46,539 nucleotides of DNA from Candidatus Anaerostipes avistercoris (GCA_019119895.1 DWWD01000017.1:1-46539), one strand, 5' to 3'. Counted from the stretch's first letter, positions 1-9,888 are shown. A program made the numbers and translations. Notes: a model not told the origin generated them from the sequence alone.

Positions 1-111
1 CGTTGACTATAATCATGTACGCCCTCACAGCTTCAACGGCTATCGCACACCATACGAGGCACGAATGGCAGCATAGTTGCCAAGCGATATTTTTTAGCCA
101 CAAGTGTTACA
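1..111 (+). mobile_element. Right end of an IS3-family insertion sequence (partial)
   Basis: The window opens inside the last codons of an IS3-type transposase. The short flank after the stop ends in TGTTACA at 105-111, which could be the terminal inverted repeat, since IS3 elements usually end in CA. The left end lies outside the window, so the exact boundary and any target duplication cannot be checked. Confidence 0.6.
2..76 (+). CDS. IS3-family transposase (OrfB), C-terminal fragment
   Basis: An open frame enters from the left edge and ends at TAG 74-76. Its 24 residues contain YNHVRPHSFNGYRTPYEA, the classic C-terminal signature of the IS3-family rve integrase-core transposase (general form YN..RPH..L.Y.TP..Y or F). 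The rest of the protein, including the DDE residues, lies outside the window. The family assignment is firm; whether the element is intact cannot be judged. The adjoining genes to the right are all decayed, consistent with an insertion-prone region. Confidence 0.75.
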   Translation, partial: VDYNHVRPHSFNGYRTPYEARMAA

Positions 112-355
112 AAAAAGCTTGACCACAACAAAGATTGTCGATTTTTTTGTCCAATATTGAAAAGATGAGGGTAAATAGTAAAATAAAAATGTCAAAGACA
201 ATTTGATACAGGCTAGTGCAGCTGCCGGTCTGTGTTTTGCGGATTTATATTTATTACAGTTTCAATGGGTTGGATAAGGGATAATCGAGAATATAAGAAT
301 ACTAGGGGAAGAGTATTAAAACCACAGAAGCAAAACATATCAGACCGAGCTGGAA

Positions 356-407
356 AAGGACCAGTGCCGGGCGGATGAAAATCTGCAGGCATTGGTCTTT
401 TTCTTTT
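356..407 (+). terminator. Intrinsic terminator
   Basis: The arms 356-368 and 388-400 pair over 13 positions (two G-T), close a 19-base loop and are followed by a T-rich run to 407. No gene lies immediately upstream, so it may end a small RNA or a gene removed by rearrangement. Confidence 0.65.
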
Positions 408-568
408 GAAGAAGAAAGTATATAAAAAATGTTCATTTTTGTCCAATGTTGAATGGAATATTCTATATGATAAAATATAAGCGCAATTATAAAATTGTGA
501 AAATTACATTTTTGTACTCACAAATAAATCTTTTGTGCTATAATACTTTAAAAATAAATCAATCAGCC

Positions 569-602
569 AAAGGTGTCTGTATTTTATACAGGCGCCTTTT
601 CT
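569..602 (+). terminator. Hairpin with T-tract ahead of the ornithine cyclodeaminase pseudogene (terminator or attenuator)
   Basis: The arms 569-581 and 587-599 pair with one mismatch and run into TTTT. A TATAAT sequence at 539-544 sits just upstream, so a transcript from it would meet this hairpin after about 20 bases, before the gene starting at 652. It is either a leader attenuator or the terminator of something upstream; the sequence does not decide. Confidence 0.5.
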
Positions 603-651
603 GCTTTTCAGGAATTTATTTTGACATCAACGACAGACAGGAGGGAGACAA

Positions 652-1728
652 AATGGACAGTAAAGTTAGTTTTCTGTATCTGAGCGAACCGGATATGATC
701 AAAGCCGGTGTCACAGATATGAAACAGTGTATGGAAACAATGGAGGATATGCTGGTGACGCTGAAAAAGGGCGATTACATTATGGCAGGACAAAACCATA
801 ATTCTCACGGCGCACAGTTGTCATTTCCGGATCATCCGAAATTTCCGGGGATGCCGAAAAATGCGGATGACCGACGTTTTATGGCAATGCCGGCTTATCT
901 GGGTGGAAAAACGCAGATGGCGGGAATGAAATGGTATGGATCAAATGTGGAGAATAAAAAGCAGGGGCTTCCAAGATCCATTCTGATGATGATGCTGAAT
1001 GATAAGGACACAGGCGCGCCGCTGGCAATGATGTCAGCAAATCTGGTCAGCAGTTACCGGACGGGAGCGATTCCGGGAGTGGGGGCAAAATATCTGGCGA
1101 AAAAAGATGCTGCTTCCGTAGGAATCATCGGTCCCGGCGTTATGGGAAAGACATCTTTGAAAGCATTTATCTGCGCCTGCCCAGGGCTGGATACAGTATA
1201 TATAAAGGGAAGGGGAAAGAGATCACTGGATTCTTTTCTGCAGTTTGTAAAGGAAGAATGTCCGGTTATAAAGAAGAGATTGTCTGTGAGACAGAAGAGG
1301 AAGCCGTGAGAAACAGCGACATCGTATGTGTAACAGCGACAGCTCCGGTGAAGGAAAAAGATTTTCTGTATCTTAACAAGGAGTGGATTAAAAAAGGAGC
1401 GCTGATCTGTCTGCCGTCCGCAGCCAGATTTGATGATGATTTTCTGATCAGCGGATGCAGACGGGTAGTAGATCATTATCAGTTATACGAAGCCTGGGCG
1501 GAGGAATTCCCGTATCCGAGCTTCGAGCTGGTACAGATTATCGGATCTAAATTTACAGATCTGATGCATGAAGGAAAACTTTCCAGAGATGATATCATCG
1601 ATCTTGCAGATATCATAGCTGGGGATGTGCCGGGAAGAGAGAATGATGATGAAATCATCCTTTATTCTGTGGGCGGGATGCCTGTCGAAGATATTGCGTG
1701 GGGAGGTGTTGTTTACAGGAATGTCTAA
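652..1728 (+). pseudogene. Ornithine cyclodeaminase / mu-crystallin family protein, frameshifted and 3'-truncated
   Basis: Members of this family are NAD(P)-dependent enzymes acting on amino acids or imines (ornithine cyclodeaminase, related dehydrogenases). The start at ATG 652 follows a GGAGGGAGA ribosome site. The N-terminal half carries the usual substrate region (AGMKWYGSN, about residue 87) and the dinucleotide-binding GIIGPGVMGKTSLKA. At about 1263-1265 one G is missing, so the frame shifts and continues through TEEEAVRNSDIVCVTATAP to a stop at 1726-1728. The end breaks off right after VVYRN, where relatives have a further C-terminal stretch. The downstream frame then changes abruptly to P-II-like sequence, so a deletion has joined the two genes. 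No active product is expected. The family call is strong; the exact substrate is unknown. Confidence 0.8.
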
Positions 1729-1858
1729 ACTGCCAAATCTGAAAAAAGTACTGAGCAAAGCCGGGATTCGTGGAATGACGGTCATTCAGGTTCTGGGATG
1801 CGGTATTGAAAAAGGCACCCGGGTCCGTACTGGTGACGAGGGCATGGATGCCTTATAA
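1721..1858 (+). pseudogene. P-II (GlnB/GlnK) nitrogen-regulatory protein remnant, internally deleted
   Basis: This 45-residue frame resembles P-II proteins at both ends. KLPNLKKVLSKAGIRGMTV and the following VLGCGIEKG match residues of roughly 9-40 of P-II, and the last residues, VRTGDEGMDAL, match its C-terminus (usual form V.IRTG....AL). The middle, including the uridylylation T-loop and most of the trimer core, is absent. The N-terminal strand is also missing, having been joined to the cyclodeaminase remnant. Normal P-II length is about 112 residues. I read this as a gene that lost its 5' end and its centre in two deletions. P-II beside an amino-acid permease and a cyclodeaminase suggests a former nitrogen-responsive amino-acid use cluster. 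Confidence 0.65.
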
Positions 1859-1878
1859 AAACAGGGGGTGGAAGCGAT

Positions 1879-3202
1879 ATGGAAGAAAAGAAACTCGGAT
1901 TAAGAAATGTAATTTCCGTTTCAGTCGGTCTGGTCATAGCAACCAGCTGTCTTGTATCTCTGGGACAGGGAGCAGGAACCATAGGAGTTGTATTTATTTT
2001 TGCCATGGTCATTGCCTGTCTTCTGAATATGACGACGATAGCGTCGCTTTCCGAATTAAATGCCCTGATGCCAAATACAACCGGAGGACTGGCTCAATAT
2101 ACACTGGCCAGCATGGGTCCGTTTCCTACGATGATTTCAATGGTAGGAGGCTATCTCCTGTGTAATGTATTATCATCCGGTGTGGAAGCATCCATTTTTG
2201 CTTACGCTATGGAACAGACCTTTCATCTGCCGATTCCGCGTCTGGCATATACCATCATCATGTCTGTTATTTTGATGATCGCGAATCTGAAAGGTGTGGA
2301 TATGTTTGCCAAAATACAGGACTGGGTGGCATATCTGCTGGTAGGCTCCATGGCTCTAATGGGACTGATCGGAGCTTTAGGGCTTGGAACCGGTACAGAA
2401 GTGAATCAGCTCTATGTTATGGCATCTGATTTTTCCTCCATTATTTCTATGACAGCGGTTGCCTTCTGACTGTTTATCGGAGCGGAATACGCGATACCAA
2501 TTTCCAAAGAAGTAAAAAATGCGAAAAGAAATGTTCCGCTGGGCATGATGCTGGGACTGATTATTATCTGTGTGGTACAGTCCATCCTTGTTCTTGGATT
2601 TCATAATTATACGGACTGGGAAGGACTGGCTGATTCAGCGGCTCCTCATCTGCTGTATGGAGTCAATCTGCTGGGACGTCCCGGTATGATCTGGATGGCG
2701 TTTGTAGCGGCTCTGGCGGTGATTAGTTCACAGAATTAAAAATGGAGTACCATATGTGGGAGTCTGGTTTGTGAGCATTGCGATCATGATTTTTGCAGTG
2801 GCCAGCAATGGTTCCACAGATGCCATCAGTTTTATGATTCTGGCAGGATCTGTTTTCTGGATGATTTCTTATATTCTGGCGCATTTTGACGTGATCATCC
2901 TGCGGAGAAGACTGCCGAAAGCGCCGCGATCCTTCAAGAGTCCGGGAGGAATCATTTTACAGGTGATCGGAATTGCCGGAACCGTATATATGGTGCTGAA
3001 TATTTCCACAGATCCGGCAGAACGGCATGCCATCTGGATTCTGACAGCAGCAGTTTTTGCTGTTCTGGCAGTGTATTCCTTTTTCTGGATTAAATATAAA
3101 ATGAAAATGCCTGTCTTTCAAAGTGTTCCTCTGAAGAAAGTTATGGCCATGGAAAACAGTATGTATTATCTGGTGAGACGCAGGCGGGGCTTGTGTAAAT
3201 AA
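1879..3202 (+). pseudogene. APC-superfamily amino-acid permease, broken by a stop codon and a deletion
   Basis: The start follows an AGGGGGTGG ribosome site. The frame encodes a hydrophobic APC-type transporter with several membrane segments (for example SVSVGLVIATSCLVSLGQG near the start). At 2467-2469 a TGA interrupts AFWLFIGAEYAIPISKE, most simply a TGG-to-TGA change. The same frame continues to TAA near 2737, and a shifted frame then resumes with NGVPYVGVWFVSIAIMIF to 3202. Family members have a further loop and helix at that junction, so sequence was lost there. It probably once imported an amino acid or amine used by the neighbouring cyclodeaminase. It is non-functional unless suppressed. 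Confidence 0.85.
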
Positions 3203-3233
3203 TTTCTTTTTCAGATTTTGAGCTACATAATTC

Positions 3234-3260
3234 TTGACAGTCTGTGCCGTTTATTATAGT
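3234..3260 (+). promoter_or_regulatory. Candidate sigma-A promoter for the GntR-clpC operon
   Basis: A perfect TTGACA at 3234-3239 is followed after 15 bases by TATAGT at 3255-3260. The spacer is short and alternative -10 choices overlap, so the exact start is uncertain. Confidence 0.5.
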
Positions 3261-3292
3261 CTGTATATAACAGTTTGCTGCGTTTCAAACTG
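3261..3292 (+). promoter_or_regulatory. Inverted repeats, possible GntR operator
   Basis: Two small dyads lie between the promoter and the regulator gene: CTGTATATAACAG at 3261-3273, and AGTTTG...CAAACT with an 8-base spacer at 3273-3292. YtrA-type GntR proteins often bind dyads just downstream of their own promoter; autoregulation here is inferred. Confidence 0.35.
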
Positions 3293-3359
3293 TAAAGAAA
3301 CGGCAGGGCTGCTGCCGGGGAAGGAAACTACATAAGCAAAAAGAAAGAAGGGATTGCAT

Positions 3360-3749
3360 ATGATATTGGAGATTGATTTCAATAGTGATGAGGCAATCTA
3401 TGTGCAGCTTCGAAATCAAATCGTACTTGGAATTGCGTGTGCAGAGTTTACGGACGGACAATCCCTGCCGTCTGTCCGTCAGCTTGCCCAGGTTCTGGGA
3501 GTCAACATGCATACAGTAAATAAGGCTTATTCTATTTTAAGAGAAGAAGGGTACCTGAAGCTTGACAGAAGAAAAGGCGCTGTCATCAGCGTGGAGACAG
3601 AGGAGAAGCAGAAAGAGCTGGACAGCATAGCTCAGCAGCTGCAGCTTCTGATCGCTCAGGCAATCTGCAAAGGAATTTCAAAAGATGAGCTGTGCGATTT
3701 AGTGGAGTGCATGTATCAGAAATTAGATAGAAACCAGGAGGAATTATGA
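3360..3749 (+). CDS. GntR-family (YtrA-type) transcriptional regulator
   Basis: This 129-residue DNA-binding protein has a winged helix-turn-helix (LPSVRQLAQVLGVNMHTVNKA, residues about 35-55, then YSILREEGYLKL) and a short C-terminal helical dimerisation tail (residues 80-129) with no ligand-binding domain, which is the YtrA subfamily plan. ATG 3360 is chosen because AGAAAGAAGGG lies 7 bases upstream; a TTG two codons earlier is in frame but badly placed. The stop overlaps the clpC start (ATGA, 3746-3749), so the two are translationally coupled. Its position suggests it controls clpC, a role played by CtsR in Bacillus. YtrA relatives usually sit beside ABC transporters, so this pairing is unusual. 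Confidence 0.9.
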   Translation: MILEIDFNSDEAIYVQLRNQIVLGIACAEFTDGQSLPSVRQLAQVLGVNMHTVNKAYSILREEGYLKLDRRKGAVISVETEEKQKELDSIAQQLQLLIAQAICKGISKDELCDLVECMYQKLDRNQEEL

Positions 3750-6208
3750 AGCGATTACCATTTACAAATTTAGCGGCGAGAGCTTTGGAAGAGGGAAAAG
3801 ATATTGCAGGCTATCTCGGATTCCGGGATGTCAGCAGTATTTTTCTTCTGCTCGGACTGTATGGAACGAAAGGTTCCATGGCAAGGGAAGTGCTTAAGAT
3901 GCACGGGCTGACCCGCGAAATGATGGAAAATGATATCAGGGAGAAAGCAAAGCTTCCGAGGGACGGAAGAAAGAAGCTCTCTTATACGCCAAAGGCAGAA
4001 GAACTTCTTGAACTGGCCGGAGAACTGGCTGTCAAATACGGAAGTGACGCCATCGGATCTGAGCATATCTTAATGGCGATCATCCGGGACGGCGACAATG
4101 AGGCGGTCAATGTCCTGAAGAAAAATAAACTTGCGATGGACGGGATTTTTACAGATATTCTCGTAACATCCGGAATGGATTATAAAACCGCAAAGACAGA
4201 ATATACACAGGCAATTCATGCGGAAATGCTGGAGGCAGAGGGAAGCGGAGATTCTCTGCTGCTTCAGTACAGCACAGATCTTACGGAAAAGGCAGCGGAA
4301 AAAGAGCTGGATCCGATGATCGGAAGGGAAGAAGAAATGGAGCGTCTGATGCAGGTGCTCTGCAGACGGACCAAAAACAATCCGTGTCTGGTGGGAGATC
4401 CCGGCGTCGGAAAAACAGCGATCGTAGAGGGGCTTGCGCAGAAGATCGTGGACGGAACGGTTCCGTCTCTCCTTCGCGGAAAGCATCTTCTTTCTCTGGA
4501 TCTCACCAGAGTGATCGCTGGTACCAAATACCGTGGAGAATTTGAAGAGAGGATGAAGAAAATCGTAACGGAAGCAACCGAAGACCCTTCCGTCATCTTA
4601 TTTATCGATGAGATTCATACGATGATCGGAGCAGGAGGTTCCGAAGGAGCCATGGACGCATCCAATATTTTGAAGCCGGCCCTGGCAAGAGGAGATTTCC
4701 AGCTGATTGGAGCCACAACCAGTGAAGAATATACAAAGTATTTTGAAAAGGACGCAGCGCTGGTGCGCCGTTTCCAGCCGGTACGGATCGAGGAACCGAC
4801 ACTGAAAGAGTCTGTGACTATTTTGAAGGGATTAAAGCATCGGTTTGAAGATTACCACAAAGTTCTGATTCCGGAAGAGGTTCTGGAATTTGTTGTGACA
4901 CTGTCTGACCGCTATATTGCGGATCGGTTTCTTCCGGACAAGGCAATTGACCTGCTGGATGAGGCCTGTGCAAAGAAAAGAATGGGACTCCTGAAGGTTC
5001 CGGAAAACCTGAAAGACGAACAGAAGCAGATGGATCGTCTGGTGGAGGAAATCGAGGGATGCATCGCGCAGGGCGATATGAACGGCGCGAAGGAGAAAAA
5101 AGAAGAGAAGAAAAAAATCGAAAAATCCATTGCACGGAAACAGAACAGAATAGAGAAAAAGCAGAATGAAATCCCGAAGCTGACAGAAGCAGATGCGGCT
5201 CAGGTGGTTTCTTTGTGGACAAAGATTCCAATCAGCCAGCTGACCAGAGGAGATATGGAACGTCTGCGCAATCTGGAGAAAGAACTGCATAAACGCGTGA
5301 TCGGACAGGATAAGGCAGTGGAAGCGGTGGCAAAGGCTGTCAAGAGAAGCAGAATCGGACTGAAGAATCCGAAGCGGCCAATTGGCTCCTTCCTGTTCCT
5401 GGGACCGACCGGAGTCGGAAAAACAGAATTATCCAAGGCTCTGGCAGCGGCGATGTTCGGACGGGAAGAGGATCTGATCCGGGTCGATATGTCAGAATAT
5501 ATGGAGAAACACAGTGTATCCAAGATCATCGGATCTCCTCCGGGATACGTGGGATTTGGAGAAGGCGGACAGCTGAGCGAGCAGATCCGCAGACATCCGT
5601 ATTCTGTTATTTTGTTTGATGAGATTGAGAAAGCGCATCCGGATGTTTTCAATATCCTTCTGCAGGTTCTGGATGACGGACACATTACGGATTCCAACGG
5701 AAGAATGGTAGATTTTAAGAATACGATCATTATCATGACTTCCAATACGGGAGCGAACCGGATCATTGCGCCGAAACAGCTGGGATTTGCTGCGGAAACA
5801 GACCGGGAGAAAAATCACGAAGTGATGACGAAAGGCGTTATGGAAGAAGTAAGACAGATTTTCCGCCCTGAGTTTTTAAACCGAATTGACGAGACCATCG
5901 TTTTTGCGGTACTGACGCAGCAGGAAGTGCGGCAGATCGCAAAAATCTTTATCCGGGATATTGCGAAACGTCTGGAGGAAAGCCGCCATATTTCTCTGAA
6001 GGTAACGCCGGGAGCCTTTGACTGGCTGGCTCAGAAGGGATATGATGAACATTACGGAGCAAGACCTTTAAGAAGAGTTATCCAGAACGAGATTGAGGAT
6101 GTACTGGCGGACTGGATCCTGGATGGAAAACTTCACGACGGAGACTGTATGACCATTGGAAAGAAAGACAAAAAATTGACTTTTTCCAGAAAGGAAACTA
6201 GTAAATAA
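3746..6208 (+). CDS. clpC: ATP-dependent Clp protease ATP-binding subunit ClpC
   Basis: This 820-residue Hsp100 unfoldase feeds substrates to ClpP. An N-terminal Clp-N region (about 1-145) has a weak first repeat. AAA-1 carries Walker [10 protein letters not shown] (about 216) and Walker [10 protein letters not shown] (about 283). A short charged middle segment (about 400-470) with EEKKKIEKS fits the ClpC M-domain. AAA-2 has Walker [10 protein letters not shown] (about 552), [12 protein letters not shown] (about 621) and an LGF tripeptide in KQLGFAAE (about 678), the ClpP-docking loop. [10 protein letters not shown] marks the C-terminal part. Intact motifs argue for an active protein. The gene overlaps the GntR gene by 4 bases. 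The mcsA-mcsB-ctsR genes of the Bacillus operon are absent, while radA downstream keeps the common clpC-radA order. Confidence 0.95.
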   Translation: MKRLPFTNLAARALEEGKDIAGYLGFRDVSSIFLLLGLYGTKGSMAREVLKMHGLTREMMENDIREKAKLPRDGRKKLSYTPKAEELLELAGELAVKYGSDAIGSEHILMAIIRDGDNEAVNVLKKNKLAMDGIFTDILVTSGMDYKTAKTEYTQAIHAEMLEAEGSGDSLLLQYSTDLTEKAAEKELDPMIGREEEMERLMQVLCRRTKNNPCLVGDPGVGKTAIVEGLAQKIVDGTVPSLLRGKHLLSLDLTRVIAGTKYRGEFEERMKKIVTEATEDPSVILFIDEIHTMIGAGGSEGAMDASNILKPALARGDFQLIGATTSEEYTKYFEKDAALVRRFQPVRIEEPTLKESVTILKGLKHRFEDYHKVLIPEEVLEFVVTLSDRYIADRFLPDKAIDLLDEACAKKRMGLLKVPENLKDEQKQMDRLVEEIEGCIAQGDMNGAKEKKEEKKKIEKSIARKQNRIEKKQNEIPKLTEADAAQVVSLWTKIPISQLTRGDMERLRNLEKELHKRVIGQDKAVEAVAKAVKRSRIGLKNPKRPIGSFLFLGPTGVGKTELSKALAAAMFGREEDLIRVDMSEYMEKHSVSKIIGSPPGYVGFGEGGQLSEQIRRHPYSVILFDEIEKAHPDVFNILLQVLDDGHITDSNGRMVDFKNTIIIMTSNTGANRIIAPKQLGFAAETDREKNHEVMTKGVMEEVRQIFRPEFLNRIDETIVFAVLTQQEVRQIAKIFIRDIAKRLEESRHISLKVTPGAFDWLAQKGYDEHYGARPLRRVIQNEIEDVLADWILDGKLHDGDCMTIGKKDKKLTFSRKETSK

Positions 6209-6281
6209 CTAGGAAATATTATATAATAAAACGTACACATGGTGAAAATATAACCACATATTTTTATAGGAGGATAAGACA

Positions 6282-6695
6282 ATGGCAGTGGTAACTGAAT
6301 TATTTCGCAGCGAAGACAATGGCACTCTTTGCTTTGGTGACTACACGTTAGAAACGAAGGCGAAGAAAGGCGACATCGAATTTGAAGGAGATATCTATAA
6401 GATCAAGACCTTTAAGACCATGACAAAGCTGGATAAGAACGGACAGCTGATCTTTGAGTCTGTGCCGGGTTCCAGTGTTCACAATTTTGTGGCAACAACA
6501 GACGGGGTGGCATTTGATATCGAGTCCAACGGAGATGTCCAGGTGACATTGGAAGTGGAGCCACAGCAGGAATATAGAGTGTATATCGACAATACCAACA
6601 TTGGAAGCATGAAGGCTAATCTCGCAGGAAAACTTACATTAAGCGTTGAGTTAAACGGCGGAATTCCTGCATCTGTCAGAGTGAAAAAGCAGTAA
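6282..6695 (+). CDS. Conserved-looking hypothetical protein between clpC and radA
   Basis: The protein has 137 residues, an acidic, beta-rich composition, and no signal peptide, membrane segment or cysteine pair. I do not recognise a catalytic motif. It starts at an ATG with an AGGAGG site 10 bases upstream. The final third (LAGKLTLSVELNGG.PASVRVKK) reads as alternating strands. A TATAAT at 6222-6227 in the 73-base gap could give it its own transcript, though no good -35 accompanies it. Similar proteins in Lachnospiraceae are sometimes annotated endosialidase, but I see no glycosidase motif to support that. Its place between a protease chaperone and a DNA repair gene may mean a stress-linked role; this is inference only. 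Confidence 0.8.
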   Translation: MAVVTELFRSEDNGTLCFGDYTLETKAKKGDIEFEGDIYKIKTFKTMTKLDKNGQLIFESVPGSSVHNFVATTDGVAFDIESNGDVQVTLEVEPQQEYRVYIDNTNIGSMKANLAGKLTLSVELNGGIPASVRVKKQ

Positions 6696-6736
6696 TGCTG
6701 ACGGATCGATTAAAATTATAGGAAGAAGGAGAATTT

Positions 6737-8095
6737 ATGGCAAAATCAAAGACAGTATATTTCTGCAGCGAATGCGGTCATGAATCCTCCAAATGGATGG
6801 GGCAGTGTCCTGCCTGCAAACAATGGAATACGTTTGTGGAGGAGAAAGCTGCGCCGGCAGGCCGCAAGGGAGGGGCGAAGACTGGGAAGACTTCTGCCTC
6901 TCCCATGAATATATCTCAGGTTGCTGTGCAGGAAGAGGAGAGAATTTCCACGGGGATTCATGAACTGGACCGGGTCCTTGGCGGAGGGATCGTGAAGGGC
7001 TCCCTGTCTCTGGTCGGAGGTGATCCCGGAATCGGGAAATCCACACTGCTTCTGCAGGTATGCCGCAATATGGCCAACGCGGGCAGGAAGGTTCTCTATA
7101 TTTCAGGGGAAGAATCCATGCATCAGATCAAGATGCGTGCAGAGCGGATTGGAACCTTTGAGAAGGAAATGCTCCTGTTTTGTGAGACGGATCTCGGAGA
7201 GATTACCGGTGCGATTCTGAAAACCAATCCGGAATTTGTTGTCTTAGATTCCATTCAGACGATGTACAGCGCTGAGCTGACTTCAGCTGCGGGAAGCGTT
7301 TCACAGGTCAGGGAAGTAACATCGCAGATGATGCGCCTTGCCAAGGAAAATAATGTTGCCGTGTTTATTGTCGGACATGTGACGAAAGAAGGCGTTGTTG
7401 CCGGTCCGAGGACACTGGAACACATGGTGGATACCGTATTGTACTTCGAGGGAGAAAGAGAAGCAGCATACCGGGTCCTGCGGGGTGTAAAGAATCGTTT
7501 CGGATCGACCAATGAAATCGGCGTATTTGAGATGTGCGGGAACGGACTGATGGAAGTTGAGAATCCTTCGAAGACAATGTTAAACGGGCGGCCGCTGGAC
7601 GCGTCAGGTTCTGTTGTGGTATGCTCTATGGAAGGCACCAGACCGATTCTTATTGAGATTCAGGCGCTGGTCTCACCTACAAGCTTTCAGATGCCGAGAA
7701 GAACAGCAGTCGGAATCGATTATAACCGTGTCAATCTTCTGATGGCCGTTTTGGAAAAGAGAGTCGGTTACCAATTGGGAGGGTGTGACGCCTATGTCAA
7801 TCTGGCAGGAGGAATGAGGCTTGGAGAGCCGGCAATCGATCTGGGAATTGTCATGGCCATTGCATCCAGTTATAAAAATACAGCACTGCCGGAAGATACG
7901 ATCATTTTTGGCGAAGTTGGGCTGGTCGGCGAAGTCCGGGCGGTTTCAGGAGGAGAAGCCAGGATCAAAGAGGCTCAGAAGCTTGGATTTAAGAACTGCA
8001 TTCTTCCGCAGGCAAATGTAGACGCGCTGAAGGTTCAGCCGAAGATGCGTTTGATGGGAGTTTCAAACATAAGAGAAGCCCTTGATTACATATAA
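6737..8095 (+). CDS. radA: DNA repair protein RadA (Sms)
   Basis: This 452-residue RecA-like ATPase is a DnaB-type helicase that promotes branch migration in recombinational repair. An N-terminal C4 zinc finger uses C10, C13, C24 and C27 ([18 protein letters not shown]). The RecA core has Walker [11 protein letters not shown] (about 94-103), followed by the RadA-specific KNRFG motif (about 252-256). The C-terminal 170 residues are the Lon-like P domain ([19 protein letters not shown]). The length is normal and all key motifs are present. A GGAAGAAGGAG ribosome site precedes the ATG. It lies 41 bases after the hypothetical gene and 32 bases before glnS, so co-transcription is likely. Confidence 0.96.
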   Translation: MAKSKTVYFCSECGHESSKWMGQCPACKQWNTFVEEKAAPAGRKGGAKTGKTSASPMNISQVAVQEEERISTGIHELDRVLGGGIVKGSLSLVGGDPGIGKSTLLLQVCRNMANAGRKVLYISGEESMHQIKMRAERIGTFEKEMLLFCETDLGEITGAILKTNPEFVVLDSIQTMYSAELTSAAGSVSQVREVTSQMMRLAKENNVAVFIVGHVTKEGVVAGPRTLEHMVDTVLYFEGEREAAYRVLRGVKNRFGSTNEIGVFEMCGNGLMEVENPSKTMLNGRPLDASGSVVVCSMEGTRPILIEIQALVSPTSFQMPRRTAVGIDYNRVNLLMAVLEKRVGYQLGGCDAYVNLAGGMRLGEPAIDLGIVMAIASSYKNTALPEDTIIFGEVGLVGEVRAVSGGEARIKEAQKLGFKNCILPQANVDALKVQPKMRLMGVSNIREALDYI

Positions 8096-8127
8096 AAGAT
8101 AAAAATATATGGAGGACAGAGAAGGAT

Positions 8128-9786
8128 ATGGAAGAAACCATTTCAAAAAATTTTATTGAGCAGATAATTGAAAAAGACATAGAGGAAGGCCGCTGTAAGA
8201 AAGTTGTAACGCGTTTTCCGCCGGAGCCTAATGGCTATCTTCATATTGGACATGCGAAATCCATTTTATTAAACTATGGTCTGGCAAAAGAATACGGAGG
8301 AGATTTTCACTTCCGTTTTGATGATACAAACCCGACAAAAGAAAGAGAAGAATATGTAGAGTCTATCAAAGAAGATGTGGAATGGCTGGGAGCCGATTAT
8401 GACGGATCGATCTATTTTGCGTCTGACTACTTTGACAAGATGTATGAATGCGCGGAATTCCTGATCAAAAAGGGAAAAGCATATGTTTGTGATCTGACAC
8501 CGGATGAAATCCGCGAATACAGAGGAACACTGACAGAGCCTGGGAAGAACAGTCCTTACCGTGACCGCACGCCGGAAGAGAATCTTCAGCTGTTCCGTGA
8601 TATGAAGGCAGGAAAGTATCCGGATGGAAGCAAAGTGCTGCGCGCAAAAATCGATATGACATCCGGAAATATGAATATGAGAGATCCAATCCTCTATCGT
8701 ATTGCAAGGATGGAACATCACAATACAGGAAATAAATGGTGCATTTATCCGATGTATGACTTCGCTCATCCGCTGGAAGATGCATTTGAGGGCGTGACTC
8801 ATTCCATCTGTACGCTGGAATTTGAAGATCACAGACCATTATACGACTGGGTGGTCCAGGAATGTGAATTTGAAAATCCACCGAAACAGATTGAATTTGC
8901 GAAGCTGTATCTGACTAATGTGGTAACAGGAAAACGTTACATCAAGAAACTGGTAGATGACGGAATCGTGGATGGCTGGGACGATCCGCGCCTGGTAACA
9001 TTATCAGCCCTGAGAAGAAGAGGCTACACACCGGATTCTATCCGCAAATTTATGGAACTGGTCGGAGTTGCCAAGAGTCACAGCTCTGTGGATTACGCAA
9101 TGCTTGAGTACTGTATTCGTGATGATCTGAAATTGAAGAGACCGAGAATGGCAGCAGTTCTGGATCCGGTCAAACTGGTGATCACCAATTATCCGGATGA
9201 CCAGGTAGAATATGTAGATGTGCCAAACAACCAGGAAAATGAGGAAATGGGAACGAGAAAAGTTCCTTTTTGCAAAGAACTCTATATTGAGAGAGAAGAC
9301 TTTAAGATTGAGCGTCCGAAAAAATACCGCCGTCTCTATATCGGGAATGAAGTGCGCCTTATGAATGCGTATTTTGTGACCTGCACAGGATATGATGCCG
9401 ATGAAGACGGAAATGTAACGACAGTGTACTGTACTTATGATCCGGCATCCAGAGGCGGAAACAGCCCGGATGGAAGAAAGGTAAGAGGAACCATTCACTG
9501 GGTGGCTGCTCCATACGCAAAACAGGCAGAAGTACGTCTCTATGAAAACATTGTAGATGAAGAAAAAGGCGTTTACAATGAAGACGGAAGCATCAACCTG
9601 AATCCAAACTCTCTTACTATTATTAAAAATGCCTGTGTGGAGCCGACCCTGGGAGAATACAAACCGGGCGACAGCTTCCAGTTCATGCGGACAGGATACT
9701 TCTGCATGGACATCAAAGATTCAACAGAAGAACACAGGGTATTCAATCGAATCGTAAGCCTCAAAAGCTCATATAAACCAAACTAA
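8128..9786 (+). CDS. glnS: Glutaminyl-tRNA synthetase
   Basis: This class Ic synthetase charges tRNA-Gln with glutamine. It has 552 residues: a catalytic Rossmann domain with [15 protein letters not shown] (HIGH at 39-42), the [10 protein letters not shown] segment, and the GlnRS-typical GTL(T)[11 protein letters not shown] insertion. C-terminal beta-barrel anticodon-binding domains follow from about residue 335. The usual KMSKS region reads [12 protein letters not shown], where many bacterial enzymes have SKRKL, so the second signature is altered but basic. The start follows GGAGGACAGAGAAGG. A long hairpin terminator follows. The presence of GlnRS implies direct charging rather than only the GatCAB route. 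Confidence 0.95.
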   Translation: MEETISKNFIEQIIEKDIEEGRCKKVVTRFPPEPNGYLHIGHAKSILLNYGLAKEYGGDFHFRFDDTNPTKEREEYVESIKEDVEWLGADYDGSIYFASDYFDKMYECAEFLIKKGKAYVCDLTPDEIREYRGTLTEPGKNSPYRDRTPEENLQLFRDMKAGKYPDGSKVLRAKIDMTSGNMNMRDPILYRIARMEHHNTGNKWCIYPMYDFAHPLEDAFEGVTHSICTLEFEDHRPLYDWVVQECEFENPPKQIEFAKLYLTNVVTGKRYIKKLVDDGIVDGWDDPRLVTLSALRRRGYTPDSIRKFMELVGVAKSHSSVDYAMLEYCIRDDLKLKRPRMAAVLDPVKLVITNYPDDQVEYVDVPNNQENEEMGTRKVPFCKELYIEREDFKIERPKKYRRLYIGNEVRLMNAYFVTCTGYDADEDGNVTTVYCTYDPASRGGNSPDGRKVRGTIHWVAAPYAKQAEVRLYENIVDEEKGVYNEDGSINLNPNSLTIIKNACVEPTLGEYKPGDSFQFMRTGYFCMDIKDSTEEHRVFNRIVSLKSSYKPN

Positions 9787-9795
9787 AGGACTCCG

Positions 9796-9877
9796 CTCCC
9801 CTGCCTGCCGGAACGCTTCCCTCGCTGGCTGTATGCCAGTTCAGTCCAGAAGTATCCGGCGCCGCAGGGGAGTTTTT
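9796..9877 (+). terminator. Intrinsic terminator after glnS
   Basis: The outer arms CTCCCCTGC (9796-9804) and GCAGGGGAG (9864-9872) pair, as do the inner arms GCCGGA (9807-9812) and TCCGGC (9855-9860), with TTTTT at 9873-9877. It separates the convergent glnS and MATE genes; the T-run serves the plus strand. Confidence 0.8.
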
Positions 9878-9888
9878 GACGGTAAGCT

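Larger units (their letters stand above)
112..651. other. Long intergenic stretch between the IS end and a decayed gene
   Basis: No convincing gene is present. The stretch holds a strong terminator hairpin (356-407), a second hairpin with a T-tract (569-602), a possible TATAAT box at 539-544, and two copies (144-161 and 436-453, one mismatch) of an 18-base sequence beginning TTTTTGTCCAAT. Short ORFs here lack ribosome-binding sites and recognisable sequence. Confidence 0.5.

Noticed and set aside
446-651. N-terminal extension of the cyclodeaminase frame
   Set aside because: It crosses the hairpin at 569-602 and does not resemble the family, whose start is at 652 with a strong ribosome site.
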